From Calycina herbarum (lineage: Eukaryota > Ascomycota > Leotiomycetes > Helotiales > Pezizellaceae): a stretch of 64,000 nucleotides of DNA. Positions 36,406 through 48,312 of this stretch are shown here, one piece after another. The notes under the pieces were generated by a model that saw only the letters and a list, made by a program, of their open reading frames with translations, did no database searches and was not told the DNA's origin. The position numbers and the translations under genes were made by a program. Numbering within the stretch: position 1 is the first letter of the stretch; each line of letters opens with the position of its first letter. Location: assembly GCA_001414485.1 (NCBI GenBank), contig LLEY01000109.1:148131-212130 (forward strand). Direction: 5' to 3'.

Positions 36406-37473
36406 TTATAATTCGATCCCCTCATACTTCTTCGCCCACTCCTCAACTTTCAGCAAAAGAATCTTCTTCCTCTCCTCATCACACCAACTCCCCTCAATAG
36501 CCCCCTCAGCAATGAATCTCCACTCCGCCAAATTCAACCCAAAAGCCTCCTGAACAGCACAATAATTATCCAGAATGTATCCCCCGAAATAAGCAGGATC
36601 ATCGCTGTTAATACTAAACCTCACGCCCTCTTCCAAAAACTTCCTGATTGGTAACTCAGCCACCTTCGTAACACACTTCAACTGCACATTACTCAACGGA
36701 CAAACAGTAATCAAAGTCTTCTGCGCAGCCACTCGTTTAAGTAACGCCTCATCATCCACCAACCGAGTCCCATGATCGATTCGTTCCGTCTTACAGATAT
36801 CCAATGCTCTTGAGATATATGTTGAATCGCCTTCTTCACCCGCATGTGCAGTTCTTCGAATCCCCGCAACTTCTGCTTTTTGGAAAACTTCCCGGAAAAT
36901 CTCAGGTGGGAACCCAACTTCGCTACTATCAAGTCCAATTCCCGCAATCGTTCCACTAGAGAAATGCCCAAGAGCTAGAGCATTCTCATAAGTAGTCTCC
37001 GCCTCCCCAGCAGAAAGATGTCTCAAAAAACAAAGAATAAGCTTAGAAGTAAGTCCAAAGTCCTTCTCTGCCCTTCTCTGAGCAGCAGATAATCCCGAAA
37101 CAACTAACTCGTAAGAAATTCCACGAGAAGTGTGAGCCTGGGGATCGAAAAAGATTTCCGCGTGGTGAACACCATTGTTATGGGCGCGTGTGAAGTATTC
37201 GTAGGCTAGAGATTCGAAATCCGAGGAGGTGATTAGGACGGACATGCCGATGTAGTAGTAATGGAGGAAATCGTTGAGGTCTGTGAAGCGATCATATCTG
37301 GATTCGAGGGTGGAGACGGATGTGAAAGAGGCGTCTGAGGCGCTGGGGAGGGTGATTTTGTTGGTTTCTGCGAGACGGAAGAGGAGGGAGGGGGAGAGTG
37401 AACCCTCGATGTGCAGGTGGTGCTCGCATTTTGGGATATCTTGGAGGAACTGGTGGTGGTTGGATTTGCACAT
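36406..37473 (-). CDS. aah1: Adenine deaminase (Aah1 type)
   Basis: Hydrolyses adenine to hypoxanthine and ammonia in purine salvage; a soluble zinc enzyme. 355 residues, single exon. All metal and catalytic motifs of the adenosine/adenine deaminase family are present: KCEHHLHIEGSL (zinc His19 and His21), HTSRGIS near 114, TAHAGEEGD (His210, catalytic Glu213), RIDHG (His234) and SINSDDPAYFGGYIL (Asp291, Asp292). FDPQAHTSRGIS, CPLSNVQLKCV and the GSWCDEERK tail match the yeast Aah1 subfamily rather than mammalian-type adenosine deaminase. The frame is open upstream to 37746. I chose the Met at 37473 because homology begins just after it and the upstream extension is basic, Thr/Asn-rich and leader-like. 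A TATA-like element lies about 165 bases upstream. Confidence 0.93.
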   Translation of the reverse strand: MCKSNHHQFLQDIPKCEHHLHIEGSLSPSLLFRLAETNKITLPSASDASFTSVSTLESRYDRFTDLNDFLHYYYIGMSVLITSSDFESLAYEYFTRAHNNGVHHAEIFFDPQAHTSRGISYELVVSGLSAAQRRAEKDFGLTSKLILCFLRHLSAGEAETTYENALALGHFSSGTIAGIGLDSSEVGFPPEIFREVFQKAEVAGIRRTAHAGEEGDSTYISRALDICKTERIDHGTRLVDDEALLKRVAAQKTLITVCPLSNVQLKCVTKVAELPIRKFLEEGVRFSINSDDPAYFGGYILDNYCAVQEAFGLNLAEWRFIAEGAIEGSWCDEERKKILLLKVEEWAKKYEGIEL

Positions 37474-37635
37474 TTTGAATAGATTCCTGGGTCTGGATAG
37501 GGTTGTAGGTAATGTTGGAGGTGTTTGGATTTGAGTTTCGATTTCCAATTTGCTTCTCTTCAAGTTGAGGAGGGTGGTGTTCAGACAAGACAAGTGGTAT
37601 TGATTCTTATTGAATTGTGAGAACCTCCCTGACTC

Positions 37636-37643
37636 TATATAAA
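37636..37643 (-). promoter_or_regulatory. TATA-like element upstream of aah1
   Basis: TTATATAG-type sequence on the minus strand within a locally AT-rich stretch, about 165 bases before the chosen aah1 start. Position only; no promoter assay implied. Confidence 0.4.
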
Positions 37644-38121
37644 CAATTGCAAGCTCGACAAAAGTGGTGGTGAATCTAGCCTCGGTTGCGGGGTAGTTGT
37701 TTGAATCACGGACACAGCTCCTAACCACGATGGAATTTGTCAACAATCAGATCTTTGGGACTCAAACGGTGCCTGTCCGGGCAATTGATGGGTTCAAAGG
37801 CTGGTGAGGTCTTCAAAATATCTGCAAGTGGATTGAGAAATTCGTAATTTTTTCCTTATCTGGCAGAAAAGGAAGGCGGTGAGTGGACTTGAACTAAGGA
37901 CCTCGGCGGCTCCCGAACTCCCGAAGAAGAAAGACAAACAAATGTCGATGCAGGTACCGCGTCCAACGAATTCAATTACAATCCATCGCCCTTTCGTCAA
38001 TGGGTGAAGGGCACGAGATGACGATGCCCTCAAGTGGATTGCGTGACGCCTCTTCCCTGCGTCCGCAGTCGACACCGATATCATTCAGGCACGCCCTTTT
38101 ATTCGCCCTCGTCCATCTGAA

Positions 38122-38148
38122 CTCTCTCTCTCTCTCTCTCTCTCTCTC
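38122..38148. repeat. CT microsatellite
   Basis: About 13.5 perfect CT units on the plus strand in the divergent upstream region. Polypyrimidine runs of this kind are common in fungal leaders and promoters. Confidence 0.92.
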
Positions 38149-41100
38149 CCCCGACCCGAATTGCGAGCTTGAATTGTTTTCTCGCCCTCCAAGGTGTTTC
38201 CCTGCTCTCCGAGAACCGGGTCAGCAAAAATCAACCTCCCATCCCACGGTGCTTCCGGCTCTGGGAAAAAGGCTCATTTGAAGTCAACGGGCTGGTCTCG
38301 TTGTGGAAATGTTTGACGGGCGTCATCACATCAGGAAGTTGGCACAGGAATTGCGGCAATTGTGAAGATGCCGGACCAAGCAAGCACCCGGAGGGATCGC
38401 AGACGCAGATGTGGCAGATGCACACGTAGGATCCCCGGAGAGGATGGGAGTGGCCTTGCCACCTCGGGAGTTGCTGACTACGGATTACCAAAAGGATAAA
38501 TCATACTTAAGAGTCGAGGGTGCCATGCCATCTGTGGTAAAGGCTTGAAAACTATCCTACAGCATTGTAGGTGGCGCGAATCCTGGATGACGATGAAGAG
38601 AAATTTGAATCTGGTTGATATTCCCGCCTACTGTCCAGCGTGGTGGTCCACCTATTCGGCCTATTTTTAAACGCCGCAAAGGCTGTGGCAGAGTTATCCC
38701 ACCGACATGATCGCCGCGGATCACGGAGAGATTTGTTGATGTCAATGGCCGGTTTTCCTCAGGTGGGGTGGCAGGGTCGCTACAGTTCAGGGGCAGCAAA
38801 AACAGAGAGCTGGCTGAACAAGGGCATTGGTGTTACTTGCCCCAGACGATCGAGGAAATAATATCGAGGCGCTTGAGGCGGCAAACAACAAAACACAACA
38901 TTCAAAGTCGATTGATATCAGAGCCACAACAGGACAATGAAACTGCCGAAACTCAAATCTCACTTCTTCCATGGCACAATGTCCATCAAGAAATGGTGTA
39001 ACTTAGGCGTCCTTGAAACCCCACGCCCAGGACCAGGCAGCCAACCAAGTCCATTGGACTAGCTTCAACAACAGGATATCCATTCCTCTGCGAAAAGTTT
39101 GGACGGAGATGATTTCCAAAGAAGCAATTTCCCGAGAACAGAGGCAAGGTTCTCCTGGTTTCTTATGCCCCGCCCCCAACAAGTTTTGGGGAGATCATGG
39201 GCGGCCCGTTTTGAATGGATGGTTTCTCGGGAGTCGGGATGTTCATCACCAATTCCAACACCAATTGCGGGACATCCCAGTGGATTCTCCATTCCGCAAT
39301 GGCGGGTTTGATCGGCAAAGCATGGGATTGATCCGAGAAGGAAGGGTCTTCAGAGACACCACTTTAAAATCTTGAGACACTTGTTTCCTGATTCCTGAGA
39401 AGATTTCCGTCCCTTCTCGTGCAACCCAGATCTTTGCGCGTCGAACGATTTCAGCGACTGGTTCTGGAATCGATTTCGGATGGTCTGGCCCGGACTCCCA
39501 GTATTGATAATTCGGCAGTGCCGAGGCATGTCACAGGATTAGTTCGTCCACTGCGACAGTTTTGACATGAACGCTGCCATCTGATATATCGCCCCGAGGA
39601 ATTCCCAGTGTATCCATGAGTCTGCGCCCACCCGACCCAGAAACAAACCTCACTTTCTCTCTGCGACCATCTCCGTTTCTTGTTTTGAACCCCAAATTTC
39701 GCATGGAAGTCCTTGTGGAAGAGGAACTTTATCGAGTGTACCACGGGCCTTTCGGATGGTTCAGTGAAAGCCACGAAAACAGATGTTTGGTTTATGGTTG
39801 GTACTCGAGTAGTACAAGCAATATCCCTTTCAATCTTCCAAAGCCAGTTTGTTGGAAAATACTGGCTCGGAAAGCAGCTCTATGATCCTGTATACACTTG
39901 CAGCATGCTCTCTGGATATGGAATTTTACATACCATTTGTGCCCAAATACTCGAGTCAATTCAGCAGGAAAATCGAAAGTTAGGTTCTGATACGATTGTT
40001 ATAAATTTGAAGATCATTTACCTCACCGTGACATTTATCTACCGGTAGCGCGCAATTCCTGCTGAATGGCTAGGTTTCAACTCCATCGGATCAAGCCCCC
40101 AATTGGCCTCGGCGATGTTCCACTTGGTTCTCGTGCTTGTGCAACAAAACAACGTTAAAGCAAACCTTATCGCTCCGTAATGGAATTTTGGAAGGTCATG
40201 TTGATGTTCTACCGAGATCTAAACACATGCCGATCTTTCACAAAACGTCTCAAGGTAAAAATACGAATTGAACAGTTAATCCTTGCAGCCTATCAAACTT
40301 CAACGATAGGAGTTTTATTTATGGATACTTTTAACATGTTATGCAGCGAGATGTCCATTTATTTTTCCAAGGTAAGATAGGCGTAAAATCTAACCTTATG
40401 TTATCTAGACGCAGTAAACCACAACGAACCAGCCCCCATCCTAACCCACATTCGGTGCGGAGTAGTTGAAACTAACTTCATGTTGCAGATTCTCTTGCTG
40501 AAGGCGTTCATGGCGCGATTATGCGTTAGATGCCTATGTTCAATTCGACATCGACTTTTGCGGTAGGCGACCATCCGAGACGGATATGCATATGATGATC
40601 TCTATCATATCAAGAAATTGACCGGCAGTCAACATTCAGATGTTGAGACCTCGCGAGTCCGGCTCAAAATCCCCGCTATGGAAAGGGCAAGTCGCAATGC
40701 GAGTTGCCTCTCTTTCGCAGAAATCCGTCAGAACGTGTCGCACACAAGCAGCTTGCCGCAAAGCCAGACCTCTTCAAGACTCAAAGACTCAGGATAGCGC
40801 ACCAGAAACTCAGGACGTGCCAGTTCCGATTTCTACGGAGAGGACTTTAATTATCTGAAAGCGTATTATTGCGGTCCCGTGTTCTCATCAGATGTTCTAA
40901 AATAATATATACTGCATGTGGCAAAAGATGGACTTTTGCCAGCGAGTTGAGCCTACCGAAGAGCGCAATAGTGGTGGTGATATTGGTATCGAGAGTTTCA
41001 CCGCCTTCAACTTCTGCATGCGGAGAAAGCCACCATGCAAGAGCATAGCGGCAGTCTGGTTGCCGTGATTTCTTACCAGTCACTCTGCTGAAGCAGTCAA

Positions 41101-44100
41101 CGCTGGTAATAATTCCAGGCAAAACATATATCATTGCGAGAGGACTACCTCTGTATGTATGATAAATGGCAAGAGGGACGAATGAACGACGAGCATTTGG
41201 AATTGCTTTCCGGGTAGTACTTCTCATCACCACCCCGACCCCCAATTAGAAGCTGGGGAAGGCGCCTCAAATAGTCAAGAGCCAACGGCATCTCTGCTGT
41301 TATCAACCTCCTCTTGGACGCCTTCTTGGATCCCCTCACCATCCAATCGATTCGGCAATCAGTCACACGCCTGCAGTGCAACCAACGCATGTGCCTTGTT
41401 TCCACCCAGCGCAGAATTTATGCAGTGTGCAAGGTGAAAAGGGGGCGACCTTCCTGTTGGGCATTACAAGTCTCGGAGACGACTTGCTGTGTGCCAGCGA
41501 AGAAGTCTGCACCGAACTTCTCCACGCGTGCTGAGCATGTCAAGTTTATGACACCAAAGGCCAGCCACTCCACTCATCCCCACCCCTCGTCCCACATCTG
41601 CCGACAGAGCCAGTCGGAGTTTCCCATGGCGGTGTTTCCACAGGCTTGCCGTTGTGCATCTGCCATCTTGAAACACTGACGCAGACCGCCCGAGGCCCCT
41701 GGAGCCACTGAGCCAGAGCCACCCCACGATCCGAACTTTCTTTTTTCGACGACGACGGTGAGCAAGCGTCGAAATTTGATGCCTGCAGCTCCTGAGCAAC
41801 CTCATTTTCTGTCTGTCTGACAATCGTAATGAGACAATCGTAGATCGACCTACAAGCCACAGCGGTTGTACGACCGAGTTCGACAGAAGGGTGGAATAGT
41901 AGCTGCCTGATTCCTGTTGAGGGATTGAGAGTCGAGGCGACACTTCCTCCATCCTTCTTGTTCTTCCTTCCCCTATCCTGGTGATAATGGACGACCATCG
42001 TCATTTCATGACTAACTATCGACTGACTGACTATTCCAGCATAATGAAGAGCCCAGGAGAGGCCCAGAAGTATTGGGGCGGTAGCAAACGTCCAAACGTC
42101 CTTCTCTGCACTGCCGCCGCAGTTTAAAAAAAGAAAGTGTAAAGCAGAGCCAGACCGTGGGAGATGAAACGCCAGCAAATGTTAAACAACTGCCTTATTA
42201 GGCCCTCCTCTACTCACATACCCGTGTGATGCTGGTAGCAGCCGCAGCATCGATGAAGAAGTTAGAGCCAGGCTCAAACTCATATCTTCTCTTCCTTCCG
42301 CCCTCGTCCCTGTTAATAGCAGTTCCGAGTTCTCTTGAATATATACCACCACACTATACTGATTCCAAGTCTCACAACACACAACACACAACACCGTCAA
42401 CATCAGCCTTGCATATACACATCATGCATCATCCAGCTGCCTGGTCTTGCTGAATACAACATGCCGTCGAGACATCCTCCGAAGTCCCCTAGTGCTACTA
42501 ATTCGATCTACCGTCCGTTTTAGAGGTTTTGTCAAGGATTGCAGTCACCTCTTATCCGATCGCCGATATCATCAGTCCCAGCAATTACGCTCCTGCAAAC
42601 CGGGATCCAGAACTGTATCACCTATTTCTCGAATTGATGCAACCTGGTCGCAGAGCGTAACATTTTATCACCAACTGGACTCCCTCCCGCCATTACTGGC
42701 GCCATACCACGAGGCTCACCACAGAACGTTATACACGTGCCGCTGCATACTCTGAGGCATTGCCGGAGACAGATTATCGATATACGGGCAATACGAGAGC
42801 GACAAACGATCTTCATCTCTCAGTACGGAGGAGACCAGATTCAGCATTTGAAGCCATCTACATCCAACTTCACCGAGGAGGAAGAAGAGCATTTTGCCGA
42901 GTCGGACGATTTCTTGCTGTCCTATCAACGGGCCGAACCCTCACGGCAGCGTGTACCCGAAAAGGGTTGGATTTCCAGACGTACATATTCATATGCAGAG
43001 AAAGACGCCTACGCCACGCCACATTCCGAAATCCGCTGGTCAGCGTTGCTGAAACGGTGAAACAGGTTAGTGAGGTTACCCGGTATGTTCCCTCATCTAT
43101 TTGAATGGTATGATTATATTCCCCGGCGGTCCACGACTCCAAGGGGGCTCATCAGTACCAAGCGAAGCGAGCCGCCTCTTCCTCCACGCACTCGGCCAGT
43201 GTCGATGCAAAACATTTCCCGGTGTTGAGCAGTGCAACAAAGGCAGGATGCAGTTGGAACTTGCTGCGTGCTGCTTCGGAGAAAATGTGGACGCACCCCA
43301 GGGTTTCGACGCAAGCAGGCGTGCTCCTTCGCCTTTCTGGTGCATGGGAAGCCCCTGTCCTGGCAGCGGGCATCGAGGACAACCAACCTTTCGAGGTCCT
43401 CGCAGGGTTGAATCGTCGCCATCGCTCCCTTGAGCCCTTGATAGTCTCTTCTCGGAGCGACCAGGGTCTTCGGGTAGCAGGGCAAGACGTCCAGGGCTGG
43501 CAAATATTTCTGCTTCAGATGCTTGTACTCCCACGCTTGGCATTAAAATACTCCAGATTTCCCAATCAGCCTTAAAGGGGACGGCCAATGCTCGTGCTTC
43601 CCCCCTCCTGGAACAACCCGACCCTATGAACGCTGCTCTTCACATAGATTTATTCCTTCCTTCAACTGTCGGCATTTTTTCTTTCCCAACCTATCTTTAC
43701 CGCGCCAATGTTATTTCTTCGCCCACATTCATCTATTCCCCAACCAACGAAGACCTCTCTCCACGCCCCTCGCTGATGAACGCCCGGTCACAGAACCGAA
43801 TTTCTTTGCCTCCCGGATCACCTGCCGACATCTGGTGTTTGCTGTTGCTGTCGAGTGGGGTAGAGTCTCGCCCAAGTACACTGAAGACCTGCATCGGAAC
43901 ATAACAGCCCTGCCGTTGCACGAAACTGCAGGCTCTCGCAGACCTGCCAAAACCTGGAGAAGCATCGAAATAGACCAATTCCACGGACGGACTCGATTTT
44001 CTGACTAACACAACCTTTGGTTGCGACCACTCATTGCCTGTTATTTTCATTATTAGCATATCCAACATCATAGAAGAGTTTTGGCCCCTTCTATATTCTT

Positions 44101-44232
44101 GGTAACGCGGGGACTGTGTGGTGCCAATGAGGAAAGCCCGCCTTGACCTCAACTCTGGTCATTTATCAATCTCAGACCTTCCCTTGTTTCTCTCCTTCTG
44201 GATAATCACCAAGTTCGGACCTTGCAAGCAAG

Positions 44233-46605
44233 ATGGCGGGGTCTTCACACAACACGTATTCGAGGTCTCCGATACCTTCTACCGGCTCCTATGATTCTTC
44301 CTCTGTTTCGTCCGCCGCGTCTCCTCGAATGCAAGGTGGATATGAAGGAGGATTAATGGGAGCTTCTCCCAGGGCAATGAGCGGGCAACATCCCCAACAT
44401 ATAAATCTTCCAATGGGCCATAACTCGTTCCAAAATCCTTACGGTTCAACTGCGGTTTCCCCAGGACCCTCAGGCATGGACTCAATGGCTGCCTCAACTG
44501 GATCTTCAGGAGAAACTCCTGGCGTATCGGGCTCGCAGATGTCTACCGCCAGTATGCAAGCGCAAAAGAGAGCCTACCGGCAACGACGGAAGGACCCTAG
44601 CTGTGACGCTTGTCGAGAGCGAAAGGTCAAATGCGATGCGACTGAGACGACAAGTTGCTCAGAATGTTCAAGCAGGAATGTGAAGTGCCAATTCACTAAA
44701 GAGACCAACCGCAGGATGTCATCCATCAAACAAGTACAGGACCTTGAGAAACAAATCACACAAGTCAAGAGGGAGAACTCGCAATTGCGTTCCGTGTTGA
44801 ACTTGCGGGACTCCGAAAGAGGGATGGATGGCGAGGGGCTTCAAACCACAACCTTAACACTACCAGAAATTGGATCAAATCCCAAAAGAAAGCAGCGACC
44901 TCCACCTCCTCACGATCTCTCCCACGTCCGACAAAATATAAGGAATTTTGGTCGTGGAATTTTCAAACCTCCAGCACCCTACCGACAAATCGGGATTCAA
45001 GGCCATTTCAACCCCCCTCGACCAGATTTGCCACCAAAGTATATAGCAGATCACCTACTCCATTCCTACTACTCGTCCATGCATATGATAATCCCCATAC
45101 TCCACTGGCCGACATTTGAGCAGGAATACGAAGCTGTATACAAGACAGGAAGTTTGCATGGCGTCCCGCCCGTTTGGAGCTCGCTTCTCTTTGCAGTCTT
45201 GGCTGTTGGGGTTTTATTCAGTTCGGAGCCGAGTATACATCGTCCGCATAAAGGCAAGGAGTTCATCGAGATATCAAGGTCTTTGATAGACATGTGGAAC
45301 GACGAGTTTGTCATCGATCACGCAAGAGCAGCAATTCTTACGAGTATTTTCCTTACCGAAATGAACTTGAAATCGGCAGCTTGGACGTGGCTTGCTTCGG
45401 CTGTTCGTATCTCTCAAGATATTGGCCTACACTCCGAAACTGGACCATGGCCTATGATCGAGGGAGAGATGCGAAGAAGGGTATGGTGGGGCATCTATGT
45501 TTGGGACCGACATATGTCTCTAGAAATGGGTCGACCTCTCTTGATCGAGGATGCCGACTGCGATGTGGGCTTGCCAGCAGCAATCGACGATCATTACATA
45601 CACGATACGGGAATGATGGTACCAAATGGAGTATCGCCTCTTACGAACTTCATCATACCAATCATCCACGTTGTACGCTCGGTCTCTCAACTCATCAAAA
45701 CCCTCAAATCACCGATCATTTCCCCCTCCACAATCGCAACTTTCGACACTCACTTCAACTCTTGCATGTCCGCCTTCCCCCCGGCATGCCAACTAACAGC
45801 GAATGACCCACTGGACCCCCGAATGCTAGCACCGATCTGCCATCTCATGAACGCCCGATTAGTTTTACACAGACACAACCTCACCACCTCATGTCCACTA
45901 GAAGTAAGGGGCGCAGCAATCGAACAATGCATCCGAGCAGCCCTCGACTCAACCACCCTCTTCGCCCGGGCAATGGCTTCTTCAACCACCACAAATCCTT
46001 CGACTCCTCCTTTCGGACCTACCGCCAACGCAATGACCTGCACCCATATCTGGCGCTGCACTCTCTTCCTTCTTTTCGGCGGCCACTATGACGCAGCATT
46101 AACCTGTATCCGAGCTTCCTCTAGTATTGCCACCCTCCGAGACGTAAATGTTGCATGTGGTCGCAACGTCTCATTCTTTGTCAGTGTCCTCATCGAAAAA
46201 CGTCGAGCGTCTGGCGGGAAAGGGTATCCTCGAGAAATGGACGAGGAACTTCTCGCTTATGTATCTGGGGATCTACAGGCATCGCCGGAGAGTAGTTGGG
46301 TATGGATGGGAAGCGAGACAGGGATGAATATTGGTGGGATTGGGGCCCCGAAACCTGTGTCTGCCGGTCCAAGTCCGACTTTACTTGGTGGGGGAAGGGA
46401 GGAGGGGACTACGGTTCTGAGTGATAGCGAAGCGAGGGACTGGGGAGGTTGGGAGAGAGTGGAATATCTTGTTGGTATTTTGGTGAGGGACCAGGTGGGG
46501 TATGGGCCTGCGAGAGGATATGGAGGGATACCTCCTGGTGGTGATATGGGGGGACGCGATCAGAGGAAGGGGAATGAGAGGATGAGTATTACGAATATCA
46601 TCTGA
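44233..46605 (+). CDS. Zn2Cys6 transcription factor with fungal-specific regulatory domain
   Basis: 790 residues, single exon. Residues 1-110 are Ser/Gly/Pro/Met-rich and disordered-looking. The zinc cluster spans 124-152 (CDACRERKVKC-x7-C-x2-C-x6-C), preceded by a basic RAYRQRRK patch. A short coiled coil for dimerisation follows at about 166-193 (VQDLEKQITQVKRENSQLRSVL). The fungal transcription-factor domain runs from about 270 to 560: HSYYSSMHMIIPILHWPTFEQEY, then TWLASAVRISQDIGLH and RRRVWWGIYVWDRHMSLEMGRP, the hallmark motif. The C-terminus has a Gly-rich tail and ends MSITNII. It resembles a widely conserved ascomycete regulator group with the same SCDACRERKVKCDA cluster, but I cannot name the orthologue with confidence. 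The ATG sits in a good context (CAAGATGGCG). No lesions. Confidence 0.92.
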   Translation: MAGSSHNTYSRSPIPSTGSYDSSSVSSAASPRMQGGYEGGLMGASPRAMSGQHPQHINLPMGHNSFQNPYGSTAVSPGPSGMDSMAASTGSSGETPGVSGSQMSTASMQAQKRAYRQRRKDPSCDACRERKVKCDATETTSCSECSSRNVKCQFTKETNRRMSSIKQVQDLEKQITQVKRENSQLRSVLNLRDSERGMDGEGLQTTTLTLPEIGSNPKRKQRPPPPHDLSHVRQNIRNFGRGIFKPPAPYRQIGIQGHFNPPRPDLPPKYIADHLLHSYYSSMHMIIPILHWPTFEQEYEAVYKTGSLHGVPPVWSSLLFAVLAVGVLFSSEPSIHRPHKGKEFIEISRSLIDMWNDEFVIDHARAAILTSIFLTEMNLKSAAWTWLASAVRISQDIGLHSETGPWPMIEGEMRRRVWWGIYVWDRHMSLEMGRPLLIEDADCDVGLPAAIDDHYIHDTGMMVPNGVSPLTNFIIPIIHVVRSVSQLIKTLKSPIISPSTIATFDTHFNSCMSAFPPACQLTANDPLDPRMLAPICHLMNARLVLHRHNLTTSCPLEVRGAAIEQCIRAALDSTTLFARAMASSTTTNPSTPPFGPTANAMTCTHIWRCTLFLLFGGHYDAALTCIRASSSIATLRDVNVACGRNVSFFVSVLIEKRRASGGKGYPREMDEELLAYVSGDLQASPESSWVWMGSETGMNIGGIGAPKPVSAGPSPTLLGGGREEGTTVLSDSEARDWGGWERVEYLVGILVRDQVGYGPARGYGGIPPGGDMGGRDQRKGNERMSITNII

Positions 46606-48027
46606 TGAGGTTTGGTTGGGCCTGGAATGGGTTTGCGTTGCATTCACCACTCGACGATGTTTGTTCTATTCCCAGGGTTCCTTTTATTTCATTTTATATA
46701 TATCATTGAAAAGGATGGCAATTGGGAAGGTGGATGGACGGGGTTTTGGAGTGTTGTTTTATGTGTCTTTTTTTGTATATTCTTCTCTTTTTTGGCACGT
46801 CTGTTTGCGGGATGGGGTTGGGTGGGATAAAACTATATACCGTGGGAATGTTTTTCTCGATCTTGATTTGTGGTATAAGGTCTTCTATATTATTAGGACT
46901 TGGGGGTTTGAGCTAGGTGGCTGGAGTAGGTGGTTGGTGCATGAAAATGATGCGGAGCAGGGAGATAATTCGATGTCGCAGCATTTGTTGTTTCTCGTGT
47001 ACATATGGCAATATCTTTGTTGTATTATGGAACAAGTTTAGTAAGTGTAGTAAAAAAATCATAGAGGTGGAGTTAAAAGACAAAGGGGGGAAGAAGGGAA
47101 GGAGTTCGAATAAAAGACTTTAGATATTCCAATTTGATGTTTACTGCATTCAGTCTTATTTGTTACACGAAAGCTTATGGTTGTGGGGCTCGCTCGCTTA
47201 GTGGATGACCCCTATATGTTTTCTGCTTTACCGGGGTTTGCGCCTTTGGCATCTGATGACTTCTGGATGTGGGAAAGGTGGAGGCTGGAGATGCACAAAG
47301 GGGTTGAAGAGGGTCAGCGGGTCTATGTATGAGCTGTTAAGGTGTCATTCTGTGCTCTTCGTGCATGGAAGATTGCGGGGTAGATAATCGTAGATTGGCT
47401 GGTCTAGTTTTTTCCCTTTTGAGTCTTGAGCTATTGAGTCATAACTCAATCAATTAAGACTTACTAGCTGGGAAAGTTAATAATAAGTAGATGGAAAAAC
47501 AAAATTGGTCTTGCTAGAAGCAAGGGAAATCAAGTGATGAAGAAGTCAAAAGGGGGATGTAACACGTGACGTGGAAGATCTGCCTCCGTCCGGGGAAAAC
47601 CAGCCCGTTTTTCTATCATTGCGGCCATGAATAATAGGATGGTGATGCTGGGATGTGGGTAAATGTGATGACATCTGGTTTGGGTGTAGATCGACGGCGA
47701 AGTTTGGTATATTTTCTGGGCAAGGGAGGTGTAAGTTATCGGGTGAGACGTCCATGAGACTAGAATTGCAATTTGCAAATTCTCGGACCTACTCCTTACT
47801 TTTGGGGATGCAGGAAGACGGAGGCTAAGCTTTGGGAGTTTGAGATCTGCAATTAGTGTTTGAGTTTGACCGACAAGGTCAGGACCGTGGGGCAAGCGAT
47901 TGCAACACCGTCTAGGAGTGGGGAAAATCTAGTCCACATTCCAGGAGTCTTCCTACAAGCCAGCAATGTTTATATCCTTCTGTTCGGCCAGTTATCTTGA
48001 TATCTAAGCTCTTAACCTTGGTGTTAT

Positions 48028-48090
48028 ACTTGCCTTCGTTGTTACTTGCCTTCGTTGTTACTTGCCTTCGTTGTTACTTGCCTTCGTTGT
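48028..48090. repeat. 16-bp minisatellite, about 3.9 copies
   Basis: The unit acttgccttcgttgtt repeats at 48028, 48044, 48060 and 48076 with no mismatch until the last copy breaks off. It is non-coding by position. Confidence 0.93.
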
Positions 48091-48209
48091 CGAAAAGTAA
48101 CCGAAGCCGACTTGGGAAAATGAAAACAATTAATACACTTAGATTTCTGGCCGAGTACTGCTGGAAGGAACTCATATTATTCGAGCAAGAAGGCAGAGAA
48201 ATTTCAGAA

Positions 48210-48312
48210 GTAGGCTATCTGTAGGTAGCCTACGAATAGCAATCATTCCACGCGAAATATCAAGCTCAATAATTGGTAGGTGACCTACCAATAGAGCTTA
48301 GTGATATTCGTG
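48210..48312. repeat. Cluster of inverted repeats (hairpin-forming)
   Basis: 48210-48233 is an 8-bp inverted repeat (gtaggcta/tagcctac). 48272-48292 is a perfect 10-bp palindrome with a one-base centre (attggtaggt g acctaccaat). Beyond it the arms continue imperfectly (aagctc/gagctt, then cgaaatatc against gatattcg), giving a stem of roughly 28 bp per side. This could be a degenerate miniature inverted-repeat element; no target duplication was found. Confidence 0.7.

Larger units (their letters stand above)
37474..44232. other. Very long gene-free divergent upstream region
   Basis: 6.8 kb between the divergent aah1 (minus) and Zn2Cys6 regulator (plus) with no supported coding region. It has many overlapping open frames on both strands, as expected of GC-balanced non-coding DNA; the longest, 41546-42178 minus and 43097-43588 minus, have no recognisable pattern. 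CA-rich leader-like sequence occurs near 42350-42430. The regulator probably has a long 5' leader and an extended promoter here. Confidence 0.5.

Noticed and set aside
37870..37935. Possible tRNA on the minus strand (B-box-like AGTTCAAGTCC)
   Set aside because: No matching T-stem, no A box at the right distance and no acceptor pairing could be found.
41546..42178. 210-codon open frame, minus strand
   Set aside because: Overlaps several other open frames; the translation shows no domain and has abrupt composition changes; likely chance in a long upstream region.
42737..43104. Two overlapping ~110-codon frames, plus strand
   Set aside because: Neither frame resembles a known protein, and they compete for the same DNA; may be upstream-leader sequence of the regulator gene.
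43097..43588. 163-codon open frame, minus strand, with four other frames overlapping
   Set aside because: All frames are open here because the region is GC-balanced; no conserved motif seen.
48028..48312. CRISPR-like array (repeats plus palindromes)
   Set aside because: Repeats are directly adjacent 16-mers without spacers, and the organism is eukaryotic.
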